28,160 nucleotides of DNA from the NCBI GenBank assembly GCA_002839125.1, contig PGXI01000003.1, forward strand, positions 1 through 28,160. Reading direction: 5' to 3'. The notes under the pieces are model-generated. The model was not told where the DNA came from, searched no databases, and was given only the letters and a program-made list of their open reading frames with translations. Position 1 is the first letter of the stretch. Each line of letters starts with the position of its first letter. The translations under genes and the position numbers were made by a program. The DNA comes from Tenericutes bacterium HGW-Tenericutes-5 (GTDB taxonomy: Bacteria; Bacillota_I; Bacilli_A; Izemoplasmatales; Hujiaoplasmataceae). Of this stretch, positions 1-8,752 are shown piece after piece.

Positions 1-78
1 TCAACTTAGGTTTTGATGACGATGATCTTCCTGATTTCATCAACTTAGGTTTTGATGACGATGATCTTCCTGATTTCA
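1..78 (+). repeat. Tandem 39-bp repeat, two identical copies
   Basis: Copy 1 spans 1-39 and copy 2 spans 40-78, with no differences. A degenerate third start follows at 79-86. The array probably extends left of the window. The perfect match, including synonymous positions, points to recent duplication by slippage or unequal recombination inside a coding region. Confidence 0.9.
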
Positions 79-89
79 TTAATTTATAA
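1..89 (+). CDS. C-terminal fragment of an acidic repeat protein
   Basis: An open frame enters from the left edge (first full codon at 3-5) and stops at TAA 87-89. It reads two full copies of the 13-residue unit NLGFDDDDLPDFI and then a third start, NL, before the stop. The two 39-base copies (1-39 and 40-78) are identical at every base. The unit is strongly acidic (five Asp) with aromatic and leucine positions. The frame fits the repeat exactly, since 39 is a multiple of 3, which argues that it is coding. The upstream part of the protein lies outside the window, so family and function cannot be named. A hydrophilic repetitive tail of this kind may be a flexible or interaction tail, but that is inference. 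Confidence 0.6.
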   Translation, partial: NLGFDDDDLPDFINLGFDDDDLPDFINL

Positions 90-548
90 AAAAATTTAGT
101 GAAACTAGGAAAATTGCAAGAAATTATTAAAATTTAATAAGTAGTTTCATTAACCAAAATTAATGACATTTTTAATTATTGCATTATCTATAATAATTCC
201 TCTTTAATTATAACACTTATTTTACATTTATTTAATTGCAGAAAAACAAAAATCACAGTTTTGTAAGAAAAATATTATGAAATATCAATTTTGACACCCT
301 CAGTATATATATTTACACAGAGAGAAATCCTTATGTTATGCCCAAAACATAAGGATTTCTTTTTGATGTAATCATAATTTCATAAATTAAGTGTGTTAGT
401 ATAATAAAAAAATTAAGAAACAATGCCTTTATAAATATGATAATATTTATCTTCTACAAAGGTTTTTACTTTACTTTTTTGATTATTGTGTTAAACTTAA
501 TTGTTTGTCTTTCTCTTGTGAAAGATAAAAGAATAGGACAGGTAAGTT
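90..548. other. Gene-free region between repeat protein and typA
   Basis: This 459-base stretch is very AT-rich and holds no open frame with a plausible ribosome-binding site on either strand. It contains a weak 7-bp AT hairpin (147-153 with 160-166), one strong terminator (323-365), and a TATAAT at 400-405 that could be the typA -10 but has no good -35. A TTGACA at 291-296 lacks a -10 at normal spacing. The far terminator leaves room for a long 3' UTR or a small untranslated RNA, which the sequence alone cannot decide. Confidence 0.5.
323..365 (+). terminator. Rho-independent terminator upstream of typA
   Basis: A perfect 15-bp stem (323-337 with 346-360) encloses an 8-base loop and is followed by a T run on the + strand. 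It lies 234 bases after the stop of the repeat protein and about 190 bases before typA, so it ends a + strand transcript coming from the left. Confidence 0.8.
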
Positions 549-2369
549 ATGAGAAATAAAAATATTATCAATGTCGGTGTAATAGCTCATGTTGATGCAG
601 GAAAATCAACCCTAGTTGATGCACTTCTTAAACAAAGTGGTGTATTCCATGAAAATGAAGTTATAATAGAGCAAGTTATGGATAGTAACGATATCGAAAG
701 AGAACGAGGTATAACAATATACTCGAAAAATTGTGCGATTGAGCATAATGGAACTAAAATAAATATCGTCGATACTCCTGGACATGCTGATTTTTCTAGT
801 GAAGTTGAAAGAATCATGAATACTGTCGATACAGTTATTCTTTTAGTAGATAGCAGTGAAGGACCAATGCCTCAAACAAAAGTAGTTTTACAAAAATCGC
901 TCCAAATAGGCTTAAGACCAATTGTTTTTATCAATAAGATTGACAAAAAAGATGAAAGAGCTATCGAGGTAGTTGATATGTGTTTTGATTTGTTCTTAGA
1001 ATTAGGAGCGAGTGAAAAACAACTAGATTTTCCGATTATTTACGGTATTGCTAAACAAGGAATTGCGATGTTAAATATCGATGATGATAGCGATAATCTT
1101 GAACCTTTATTTGAATGCATACTTAATCAAGTAAAAACTTATCCTGATAATTCTGACGAACCATTACAATTGCAAGTTTCTTCATTGGCTTATGATGATT
1201 ATTTAGGAAGAATGGGTATAGGTAGAATAACTAGAGGAACAATTTTTAGTGGAAAAACTTATAAATTAACTAAAAGAAATGGCTCAATCGTAACATGTAA
1301 AATTACAAAATTATTTGTTAATGAAGGTTTAATTAAAGTCGAAAAACCTTTTGCATATTCTGGTGATATCGTTGTCTTCAGTGGAGTTTCTGACATTTCT
1401 ATCGGTGAAACTTTATGTGATGAAAACTTTATTGATCCAATGCCGATGATTACAATCGAAAAACCTACATTATCAATGAACTTTTTAGTTAATGACTCTC
1501 CATTTGTTGGTAGAAGTGGTTCAATGGTAACTTCCAGACAAATTAGAGCTCGTTTGATTAAAGAACTAGAAACAAATGTTGGTTTAGAAGTTGAAGAGTT
1601 AGATAATCTTGAAGGTTATAAAGTAAATGGTCGTGGAGAACTACACTTATCCATACTATTAGAAAAGATGAGAAGAGAAGGATTTGAACTTAGTGTTTCT
1701 AAACCCGAAGTTATTTTAAGAGAAATTGATGGTCAAACTCATGAAGCTTATGAAAAAGTCATAATTAATATACCTGATGAATTTGTTGGCAGTATTATTA
1801 CTCAATTCAATTCTAGAAAAGGTACTATGAAAAATATGGCTAGTGAAAATGGCTATTCTACCTTAGAATATATCATACCAACAAGAGGACTTATCGGATA
1901 TAGAAGTGAATTTATAAACACCACAAAAGGCCAAGGAACGATGGTCAAATCTTTTGATTCATATATGCCTTATGCTGGCGATATCGAGAAAAGAAGAAAC
2001 GGTGTATTCATTGCTAAAGAACGCGGTAAAACAATGGCATATAGTTTATTCAATCTCTCAGAGAGAGGAAGAATGATTGTTGATCCAGCTGTAGAAGTTT
2101 ATGCAGGAATGATTGTTGGTTTTAACTCCCGTAGTAATGATTTAGTAGTTAATCCTTGCAAGAATAAGAATTTAACAAATATTCGTTCAAGTAGTTCTGA
2201 TGAAGCAATTAAATTACTAGATCCATTACGCTTTACTATGGAGGAAGCTTTAGAACTAATAGAAAATGATGAACTGGTTGAAATAACTCCTACGGATATT
2301 AGATTAAGAAAGAAAATACTAGATGAAAATGAAAGAAAAAGATATTTTCGTTCAATGAATAGTTTATAA
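549..2369 (+). CDS. typA: Ribosome-associated GTPase TypA/BipA
   Basis: TypA/BipA is a translational GTPase of the EF-G class that binds the 70S ribosome and helps ribosome assembly and growth at low temperature or under stress. The 606-residue product has the usual family length. G motifs are in order: AHVDAGKST (13-21, G1), RGIT (53-56, G2), DTPGH (75-79, G3) and NKID (129-132, G4). The C-terminal half carries the TypA hallmark around PTRGLIGYR and ends in the helix-rich tail with TPTDIRLRKK. The start ATG at 549 follows AGGACAGG at a suitable distance. It is monocistronic, bounded by terminators at 323-365 and 2375-2410. The family is conserved and nothing is missing; the assignment is close to certain. 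Confidence 0.97.
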   Translation: MRNKNIINVGVIAHVDAGKSTLVDALLKQSGVFHENEVIIEQVMDSNDIERERGITIYSKNCAIEHNGTKINIVDTPGHADFSSEVERIMNTVDTVILLVDSSEGPMPQTKVVLQKSLQIGLRPIVFINKIDKKDERAIEVVDMCFDLFLELGASEKQLDFPIIYGIAKQGIAMLNIDDDSDNLEPLFECILNQVKTYPDNSDEPLQLQVSSLAYDDYLGRMGIGRITRGTIFSGKTYKLTKRNGSIVTCKITKLFVNEGLIKVEKPFAYSGDIVVFSGVSDISIGETLCDENFIDPMPMITIEKPTLSMNFLVNDSPFVGRSGSMVTSRQIRARLIKELETNVGLEVEELDNLEGYKVNGRGELHLSILLEKMRREGFELSVSKPEVILREIDGQTHEAYEKVIINIPDEFVGSIITQFNSRKGTMKNMASENGYSTLEYIIPTRGLIGYRSEFINTTKGQGTMVKSFDSYMPYAGDIEKRRNGVFIAKERGKTMAYSLFNLSERGRMIVDPAVEVYAGMIVGFNSRSNDLVVNPCKNKNLTNIRSSSSDEAIKLLDPLRFTMEEALELIENDELVEITPTDIRLRKKILDENERKRYFRSMNSL

Positions 2370-2374
2370 AAAGC

Positions 2375-2410
2375 AAAACCTCTACATGCAAACTGTAGAG
2401 GTTTTATATT
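2375..2410. terminator. Bidirectional terminator between typA and the Gfo/Idh gene
   Basis: A perfect 12-bp stem (2375-2386 with 2394-2405) has a 7-base loop. A T-rich tail follows on the + strand and an A-rich flank on the left gives a T run on the - strand, so it can end both convergent genes. Confidence 0.85.
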
Positions 2411-2431
2411 TATATTCATCTTTATAATGTA

Positions 2432-3412
2432 TCACTCTTGAGGGTAAATTAAATCCCAACTTTTTCTTATATCATCCATTTGTTTGATTATATTAAGGGT
2501 TTCTAAGTGTTTAATATGATAGTCTTCCAATCTTCCTTTTTCAATTGAATCAATCGCAGATAAGATTTCAAATTCAAAGCCGTTAACTTTATGGTGATGT
2601 TCAATTGATTTGATTATTCTTCCATTATTATCATATATTATCGCTGATTGAGTTTGATGAAAACTATTAACCACAACATATCCCTTTTCGCCATAAATCA
2701 TTCCAACCGAAGGTAAGTCTTTAATAATACTTGACCTAAGAATTGCGCTTTTATTGTCTTTATATTTGAAGACTATTTCCTCATCTATATCTACACCTGT
2801 TTCTTCATCCTTAATTACTTTTGATTCTATTGATTCAGGTTTACCTAAAAAAAGATTTGCAAAAGTAATCGTATAAATACCCAAGTCTAATAATGCGCCT
2901 CCACCCAATTTTGGATTTCTTAAGCGGTGATTTCGATCTAAATCTGTTTTAAAACAAAAGTTAGCTTCTACTTTTATAATTTCTCCGATTATTCCACCAT
3001 GAATATGCTCTCTCAACTCTATAATCGTTGGCAAGAACCTTGTCCATAACGCTTCCATCACAAACAAGTTTTTTTCTTTTGCTCTTTTAAAAACTTCTTC
3101 TGCCTGACTGCTGTTTATAGTAAATGGTTTTTCACAAATAATATGCTTATTATGATCAATAATCTCTAGCATTTGCTCATAATGAAAACTGTGGGGTGTA
3201 GCTACATAGATTAAGTCAACTTCAGTATCATTATATAGTTCTTGATAACTTCCATAGGCTTTTTTAAAAAGGTATAAGTTTTTATACTCAATTGCCTTTA
3301 ATATATCTCTTGATGCTATAGCTTCCAAAGTTACGTTGATATTACCCTTAACAACTGCTTCGATAAAAGTTTTAGCGATATTACCTGCGCCAATAATCCC
3401 AATCTTCAGCAT
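2432..3412 (-). CDS. Gfo/Idh/MocA family NAD(P)-dependent oxidoreductase
   Basis: This family oxidises or reduces sugars, inositols and related polyols with NAD(P). The 326-residue product begins with a Rossmann fold dinucleotide site, GAGNIA at 8-13, and carries the family EKPF motif with the conserved lysine at 95. The C-terminal half is the usual alpha/beta substrate domain. Length is typical. The start ATG is preceded by AAGGAGG with good spacing. It ends in TGA, which supports the standard genetic code. It lies 10 bases downstream of a YczE-like membrane protein gene on the same strand, so the two are probably cotranscribed. The substrate cannot be read from the sequence, and no sugar-transport or catabolic partner lies nearby. 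Confidence 0.93.
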   Translation of the reverse strand: MLKIGIIGAGNIAKTFIEAVVKGNINVTLEAIASRDILKAIEYKNLYLFKKAYGSYQELYNDTEVDLIYVATPHSFHYEQMLEIIDHNKHIICEKPFTINSSQAEEVFKRAKEKNLFVMEALWTRFLPTIIELREHIHGGIIGEIIKVEANFCFKTDLDRNHRLRNPKLGGGALLDLGIYTITFANLFLGKPESIESKVIKDEETGVDIDEEIVFKYKDNKSAILRSSIIKDLPSVGMIYGEKGYVVVNSFHQTQSAIIYDNNGRIIKSIEHHHKVNGFEFEILSAIDSIEKGRLEDYHIKHLETLNIIKQMDDIRKSWDLIYPQE

Positions 3413-3422
3413 AAAAACCTCC

Positions 3423-4103
3423 TTAACTCTCTGTTTTTATTTTTAAAAACCTAAAATATAACGACATCAATGGACTTATAGCGACAGAAATAATTAAACT
3501 ACCAATATTTACCGCCCCTAATGATCCATCAATTTGATAGTAAACTAAATAACCAAAAACTACACCAATTAGAATCCCTAATATTTCGATAGAAAGTCTT
3601 ACATAAGTAATTTTTTTCGCTTTCAAAACTTTCACCATCATTAACATCCATTCATCAAAAACAAATGCTGGAAAACTAGACTTAACAACTAAAGATAATC
3701 CTAAAGGTATGGAAAAAATACCAATAATATAGAATATCAATCGTATTATAAAAACATTAGCCTCATAGTCTTTAAATACTACTAAATTCCAAAAATCAAT
3801 TGATAATGCAACAAGAAATATTGGTAAAATCATTAGTAAATACTTAATCTTTTTCCGATAGATTAAGACAATCATCATGATTATTAGACTAACAGAAAAA
3901 GAAACCATGCCTAAAGTTATCCAATCTATACCTAGATTGATATTAAAGAAATCTCTAATATTGATAGTTACTGTATCCCAAGCTCCGCTACCTAAAGCCG
4001 AAGCCTTAACTATATTAACCGCAAAGCCTAAACAAATAATCCCAGATAGATAAAAGATTATATTGTTTCGGTTTTCTTTTAGAAATGTAGTAATTTTAGC
4101 CAT
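3423..4103 (-). CDS. YczE/YyaS-type integral membrane protein
   Basis: This product has about six hydrophobic membrane segments and the pattern of the YczE/YyaS family of uncharacterised bacterial membrane proteins: GSGAWDT after the first segment, and an FDEW loop before the fifth. A longer frame opens at 4127, but the ATG at 4103 is preferred: TTGGAG sits 5-6 bases upstream of it (complement at 4109-4112) and the product then starts MAKITTF, giving 226 residues. Function is unknown. Some family members lie near regulators or transport genes, but no substrate is established. It probably forms a two-gene unit with the Gfo/Idh oxidoreductase just downstream. Confidence 0.8.
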   Translation of the reverse strand: MAKITTFLKENRNNIIFYLSGIICLGFAVNIVKASALGSGAWDTVTINIRDFFNINLGIDWITLGMVSFSVSLIIMMIVLIYRKKIKYLLMILPIFLVALSIDFWNLVVFKDYEANVFIIRLIFYIIGIFSIPLGLSLVVKSSFPAFVFDEWMLMMVKVLKAKKITYVRLSIEILGILIGVVFGYLVYYQIDGSLGAVNIGSLIISVAISPLMSLYFRFLKIKTES

Positions 4104-4213
4104 TTTGTCTCCAAGTCGCATAATCATAAGATATTCAAATTATATCATATAATAGTTTAAATACATTATAAAAAATCAAGTTTGTTCTTTAGGCTATATT
4201 ATTAATAATTTTT

Positions 4214-4246
4214 AAAAAAAGAGTCACAAAATAAATTTTGTGACTC
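4214..4246 (-). terminator. Terminator of the GH81 gene
   Basis: A perfect 11-bp stem (4221-4231 with 4236-4246) has a 4-base loop. On the - strand it is followed by seven T (complement of 4214-4220). It sits 17 bases beyond the glucanase stop. Confidence 0.9.
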
Positions 4247-4263
4247 AATTAATTTTAAATTAT

Positions 4264-7086
4264 TTATATAACTACTTTTGTAAATGAATTGGCTGGTACT
4301 GTAATCGAAATAATAAGTCCATTTGCATTATAGAATTCAATATCAACATCACTATTGGTCGGATTCCAAACCATTGCATAATCATTACCTAGTTCATCTT
4401 GATAGATACTTGAAGATACTCCTAGTTCAACACCCATCCAGATACTTGAATTTCTTCTACCTAAACTATCAAGAGCGTTAATCATCCAATATGCTCCAGC
4501 AAGTTCCGCTGGATAATCGTCATTCAATATTAAATTTGCATCAAATTCACTTATTGCCACATCTGGATTAATTATTGCTTGTATTGTCCACATATTGCTG
4601 AACCAAGTATCAATTTCACCGCTTTTTGCTTGTAAATAAGTAGCATAAATAGAACTAAATTTTTGATAATCTTCTTCATTAAGAGCATAGTTTGTTAAAT
4701 ACTCACCACTAGGAAGCCATTGGATTCCATAGATGAAAGTTGGATTAGCACCAAACCATGTTGCATAGTCGTGTTTTCCTCCCCAAACCATTCCAGCAAC
4801 ATCAGTATAGTCGCCAAATTTAGGATCCCAGTTTTCCTCATCATAGTCAAACCAATATTCTTTAATCGCACTAATTTCGGTAACAAAACCATAAATTGCC
4901 GCTTCCATTCTCGAACTGTCATTCATAGCCAAAGCCCATAAATAACCAGCATTCCAAGAGTTTAAAGCTTCTGAAGTTGATTCTAGATTATTTCCTTCCG
5001 CAAAAGTTCCAAATCCATGAGCCCAAGTATGACCTGCCCAAGGATCAAAGTTTCTTAAATAAGCAAACTCTGCATCATCTTTTTCAGGATACATATAATC
5101 ATCTAAGAGAAGTTCTACCATTAAGCCATAATCTTCTTTAAAAGATCGATCATACATTGCAAGCACAGCTGCTGCATATATTAAATATCCATGTGTAAAT
5201 GAATGATCGCTTAATGTAGAAGCTGTCGCAAAATCATCATTTGAATAGTAGACACTACCCCAACTATTATTATAATAAAGATATCTTTCGTCACTTGGTC
5301 CGTCATAGGTGAACCAATCAGTAAGTATATAGTTCAATTTACCTATAAAAGAAAACTTTAAGGTTTCTTCTTGTAATTGATCAGCAATTATAATCCCTTG
5401 CGCTAATGGATACAAAGCCTTTGAATTCCAATATGGACCACCGTCGTTAAAGAAGTTTTCCATATCGGTATAACTTGTTTCTGCATCAAGACTCTCTAAA
5501 TAAGCAACCGTATCAACAGATGAAAAGTTTTCGTTTACCGGCAAAGTAAACCCTGGCAATAATCCATTAAACATTAACTCTGTCTGGAAATAATTACCTT
5601 CCATAACTTTTAGAGTTCCTCTAACGGTACGATAACTATACTCGGTTAATGCTATGTCACTATATTTATAATGATGAGGCATTAATGCTAATAAGCTTTG
5701 TGAACTCATATCATTTCTAAAACTTTGGGTATTAAAATTATAATCTGTATAAACCATACTGCTTAGATAATCTATTTCATAATCGATACTGCTTATGCTA
5801 ATCATCGTATATCCGTGTTGATGATAAAAATCAATTTCTGATAAGTTATTGATAGCGGCTATCGAAATGAAATTTCCATCACCTAGATTTAATGATAAAA
5901 CATTATTTGAAATCGTGAAGTTTGTATTGCTTGGGGTATTTAACAAATAATATTTGTCAGTATATTCTGGTTGCCCAACGTTAGCTGGTGGAGAATTATC
6001 ATAACCTGAATGTCTTTGAACCATCTTTACAATTATTCCATCACCATTATGATTGTTGGTTGTAATTTTTTCACCATCAAGATTGTAATACTCAATTAAT
6101 ACTCCAAAATCCATGGTATATGTTAAAGCATTTTTGTTATTGGTTTCCGCGAAAATATAAGGTGAACCTTGAACTAATGTTACTACTAGTTCGTCTTCTC
6201 CTTGGATAGAATTTTTCATAGCTACCTTAACCATTGAGTCTGAATAATCTAATACTTCTGTTATATAGGTACTGTTCAATTCAGTTGATCTTAAGTAACT
6301 ATCTTTTAACGCTATTGGAAACTGAGCTATTGTTTGATAACCTTCTGGATTCCAGTACTGGACAAATCCATCAAGAGGATTTGTTATTTCAAGTCCTTCA
6401 TTATAAAAAGCTGCTCTTAAAGGATTTGTATATATCCCGTTACCTCCGCCGTTATTTTGTGCCAGTAAAGTTGTCCACCATCCACTTGAAGGGATAGCTG
6501 AATTTAACAAATGTTCTCTAATGTATCCCGGATTAATTGGATGTGCTATTGAAGAATCAGTTCCGGTCATGTATGATCCGTCTCCCATTGAAATAACCCC
6601 ATTTAACCCGATTGGTCTTGAGCCTTCTAAAGGAACATATAAATCATCATTAACAGTTACAGTTATCGTTTCAGAATAGAAATCTTCCTCATATTCAATC
6701 TTATAAGTTAATTGATACTCTCCGATTGTTCCAAAGTCGACGTAACCTTCTACATTAATTAAAGCTGTTAAATCTTTCCCAAATTCAGAAACTGCTGATA
6801 CACCATATAGCGGGTCAAAATAATGCCCGACAACATTTGTTTTATTATCGACTCCTAAAACAGAAGAAATCGTATCGGTTTCTGGAATGGCGGTTGTTGA
6901 ATCAATTGTTGTAGGTTGTGTTGTAGTAATCACCTCAGTTGTTGAAGTGTTAGTTGTCAATGACGTAGTATCTGCAGACGTTGTATTTTCTAATGTTGTA
7001 AATATTGTGGTAATTACAGTTGAATTTGTACAACTTACCATAAACATCAAGACAATCATCAGGCCTAATATCATAATTTTTTTCAT
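4264..7086 (-). CDS. Secreted GH81 endo-beta-1,3-glucanase lipoprotein
   Basis: The enzyme is predicted to cut beta-1,3-glucan (laminarin-like) outside the cell while tethered to the membrane. It has 940 residues. A lipoprotein signal peptide ends in MVSC with the lipid-bearing Cys19. A Ser/Thr-rich linker runs to about residue 67, then a DUF5011-like Ig domain (about 70-150) containing a GEYQLTY strand. The GH81 catalytic region follows. Its key motifs are SDHSFTHGY with Asp627, DPWAGHTWAHG at 681-691 and GNNLESTSEALN with Glu702 and Glu706. The Asp and Glu pair match the catalytic acid and base positions known in GH81, including the four-residue Glu spacing. A beta-rich C-terminus closes the protein. 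No clear Shine-Dalgarno lies at the normal distance: a purine stretch sits more than 20 bases upstream. The gene stands alone between terminators. Confidence 0.92.
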   Translation of the reverse strand: MKKIMILGLMIVLMFMVSCTNSTVITTIFTTLENTTSADTTSLTTNTSTTEVITTTQPTTIDSTTAIPETDTISSVLGVDNKTNVVGHYFDPLYGVSAVSEFGKDLTALINVEGYVDFGTIGEYQLTYKIEYEEDFYSETITVTVNDDLYVPLEGSRPIGLNGVISMGDGSYMTGTDSSIAHPINPGYIREHLLNSAIPSSGWWTTLLAQNNGGGNGIYTNPLRAAFYNEGLEITNPLDGFVQYWNPEGYQTIAQFPIALKDSYLRSTELNSTYITEVLDYSDSMVKVAMKNSIQGEDELVVTLVQGSPYIFAETNNKNALTYTMDFGVLIEYYNLDGEKITTNNHNGDGIIVKMVQRHSGYDNSPPANVGQPEYTDKYYLLNTPSNTNFTISNNVLSLNLGDGNFISIAAINNLSEIDFYHQHGYTMISISSIDYEIDYLSSMVYTDYNFNTQSFRNDMSSQSLLALMPHHYKYSDIALTEYSYRTVRGTLKVMEGNYFQTELMFNGLLPGFTLPVNENFSSVDTVAYLESLDAETSYTDMENFFNDGGPYWNSKALYPLAQGIIIADQLQEETLKFSFIGKLNYILTDWFTYDGPSDERYLYYNNSWGSVYYSNDDFATASTLSDHSFTHGYLIYAAAVLAMYDRSFKEDYGLMVELLLDDYMYPEKDDAEFAYLRNFDPWAGHTWAHGFGTFAEGNNLESTSEALNSWNAGYLWALAMNDSSRMEAAIYGFVTEISAIKEYWFDYDEENWDPKFGDYTDVAGMVWGGKHDYATWFGANPTFIYGIQWLPSGEYLTNYALNEEDYQKFSSIYATYLQAKSGEIDTWFSNMWTIQAIINPDVAISEFDANLILNDDYPAELAGAYWMINALDSLGRRNSSIWMGVELGVSSSIYQDELGNDYAMVWNPTNSDVDIEFYNANGLIISITVPANSFTKVVI

Positions 7087-7130
7087 ATTTTATTTATATA
7101 CAAAAGTATATTCCCCTTCCCTTATATCCT

Positions 7131-7163
7131 AAAAAACAAAGTGTCAAGTATCAAACTTGACAC
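7131..7163 (-). terminator. Terminator after the tocopherol-cyclase-like gene
   Basis: A perfect 9-bp stem (7141-7149 with 7155-7163) is followed on the - strand by TTTGTTTTTT. It lies about 90 bases beyond the upstream operon and only about 45 bases before the glucanase start. The second arm also contains TTGACA on the - strand, so it may overlap the glucanase promoter. Confidence 0.7.
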
Positions 7164-7251
7164 ACTTTGATTATATCTTATTGCGCGATTAAATAACATT
7201 AAAAATGCAACATTAATTCATATTGTATTATAATCAACCAATAAAGTAATA

Positions 7252-8190
7252 CTAAAACATTATTTCTATTCCTGCATTAACACCTAAATCGGAAAAAACC
7301 ACTTCATCATTAATTTTAAGAATTACTTTGACTTCTCCTGACAATCCTTCTTTAATATAATCATTCATTGAACCGTCCTTCGGAGCCACTAAAGGTATCG
7401 TATGGCGATTGGTTCCTTCAAGAGATAATCTATATTTACCTTTTTTTATCTCAACATAAACACGATTATCATCAATTTCTATCTTCTTTACTTTAGAAAA
7501 ATTATATGTTGCAAAGCGATGCTCTATATTGTCAGCGATTAAGTTGGCTATTAAACCTTTAAACTTCATTCCCATATATGGGATAGTTGCATAAGAAAAC
7601 ATCAAACTTGCATTAGAAGACTTGAAATGATTCGTCTGAATCCAGATGTATTTGCTAGGAAAAGACTTTCCAAAATCTTTTTCAATATATCCTTTTCCCT
7701 TTACAAAAGCAATTTTTTCTTTTCCAATAGATAATTCTCCATTAATAATATGATTCATGCTAACAACATCATGATTGCATTCCATTCTAGGAAAATAATG
7801 AAAGAATCCCATGATTGAAGGTGATAGAAATGTTGTTTTTATTGGCGTAATATTTGTTATAGCGATAAATCCCTCAACATCTAAATCTTCAGCTTGAATA
7901 TTGATTGAAACTCTGTCTAAACTAAAAACACTATTCCCCAATCGCAATACATCATTATCAAAATCATAAGAAAATTCATTTATATCGTATCTGATGTATC
8001 TGGTCTTGATTTCTTCATTATTATTAATAATCACTTGAATAAATGAATGTGGGTCTTTTTTATTAATACTAATCCCTGGTATAAACGATATCGTCATTTT
8101 TAAATCAGCTGTGACAAATTTATAGTACCAACCCTCAAAGTAATTATTCTTTTTTTTCTTTCCTTTAAAACTCATTGGTTTTCTTTTCAT
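7252..8190 (-). CDS. Tocopherol-cyclase-like family protein
   Basis: The 312-residue product resembles the tocopherol cyclase family (VTE1-like, Pfam Tocopherol_cycl). It shows FEGWYYKF near the start (18-25), the IQV strand, the central FFHYFPRMECNH segment, the GYIEKDFGKSFPSKYIWIQ segment and a beta-rich C-terminal half, as in the family. Plant members close the chroman ring of vitamin E from a prenylated quinol. Bacterial homologues are common in Firmicutes and mostly uncharacterised, so the plant reaction should not be transferred. There is no signal peptide, so it is probably cytosolic. The ATG follows AGGAAGTG. It is the last gene of a probable three-gene operon, 25 bases after the SOUL gene. 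A lipid or isoprenoid ligand is a reasonable inference. Confidence 0.8.
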   Translation of the reverse strand: MKRKPMSFKGKKKKNNYFEGWYYKFVTADLKMTISFIPGISINKKDPHSFIQVIINNNEEIKTRYIRYDINEFSYDFDNDVLRLGNSVFSLDRVSINIQAEDLDVEGFIAITNITPIKTTFLSPSIMGFFHYFPRMECNHDVVSMNHIINGELSIGKEKIAFVKGKGYIEKDFGKSFPSKYIWIQTNHFKSSNASLMFSYATIPYMGMKFKGLIANLIADNIEHRFATYNFSKVKKIEIDDNRVYVEIKKGKYRLSLEGTNRHTIPLVAPKDGSMNDYIKEGLSGEVKVILKINDEVVFSDLGVNAGIEIMF

Positions 8191-8215
8191 CTAGAATCAC
8201 TTCCTAACGATAAAC

Positions 8216-8731
8216 TTATCTTCTGGCTTTAATCTGATATGCGATTTCATTTCTTCTAAACATACCCGGTATAAACGGCGGTTGGTATCTTAGAACCAAT
8301 CTATTTGAAATGATGTCATATTTGTTTTCTTCAATGTATTTTCTTAATAATTCATCATACTTATTAAAGTTTTCATCGGTCCAAGAACCGTTAAATCTTA
8401 TTACCGCATAAATTGATTTCTCGAATTTGTTAATAAAGACTTCATCTTTAGTAGGTTTAGGCACTGATGATTGATCATACTTAGAAGGAACATAAAAACC
8501 CGTTACTAATTTACCTTCCTCTTCATAACTAACAACTGGTGTTGTCATTGAGATTTTTTGTTTTTGATCGTTCTCACCAGAAATATAATTAAAGACGGAA
8601 TTAAAACCAGAATCTCGTCTATCATTCATAATGGTTTTTGTGGAAGCTAGAAGAATATCATCATATTCTCTAAGTTCAATATTTTTTTCTTTTACTAATA
8701 CTTTATATTTTATTGTTTCGAATAAAGCCAT
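8216..8731 (-). CDS. SOUL-family heme-binding protein
   Basis: The 171-residue product covers one full SOUL domain. The N-terminal strand has the pattern VLVKEKNIELREYDD, the central hallmark is KISMTTPV at about 58-65, and the C-terminus has RYQPPFIPGMFRRNEIAYQI. SOUL/p22HBP proteins bind heme or other tetrapyrroles through a hydrophobic pocket. Heme binding for this bacterial member is inferred from the family. No signal peptide or membrane segment is present. The start ATG is preceded by AAGGTGA. It sits 21 bases after the aldo/keto reductase gene and 25 bases before the tocopherol-cyclase-like gene, all on the same strand, which suggests one transcript. Confidence 0.9.
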   Translation of the reverse strand: MALFETIKYKVLVKEKNIELREYDDILLASTKTIMNDRRDSGFNSVFNYISGENDQKQKISMTTPVVSYEEEGKLVTGFYVPSKYDQSSVPKPTKDEVFINKFEKSIYAVIRFNGSWTDENFNKYDELLRKYIEENKYDIISNRLVLRYQPPFIPGMFRRNEIAYQIKARR

Positions 8732-8752
8732 AAATTCACCTTTTTTCTTTTT

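Noticed and set aside
1..78. Short direct repeats as a CRISPR-like array
   Set aside because: The repeats are directly adjacent with no spacers, their period is a multiple of three and they encode an uninterrupted protein unit.
291..320. TTGACA as a promoter -35 upstream of the first terminator
   Set aside because: The T/A-rich stretch that follows gives a -10-like TATATT only at 11 bases spacing; nothing fits at 16-18.
6887..7132. Open frame on the + strand over the Thr-rich linker
   Set aside because: It is the antisense of the Thr/Ser repeats (Val-rich product) and crosses the terminator; no ribosome-binding site.
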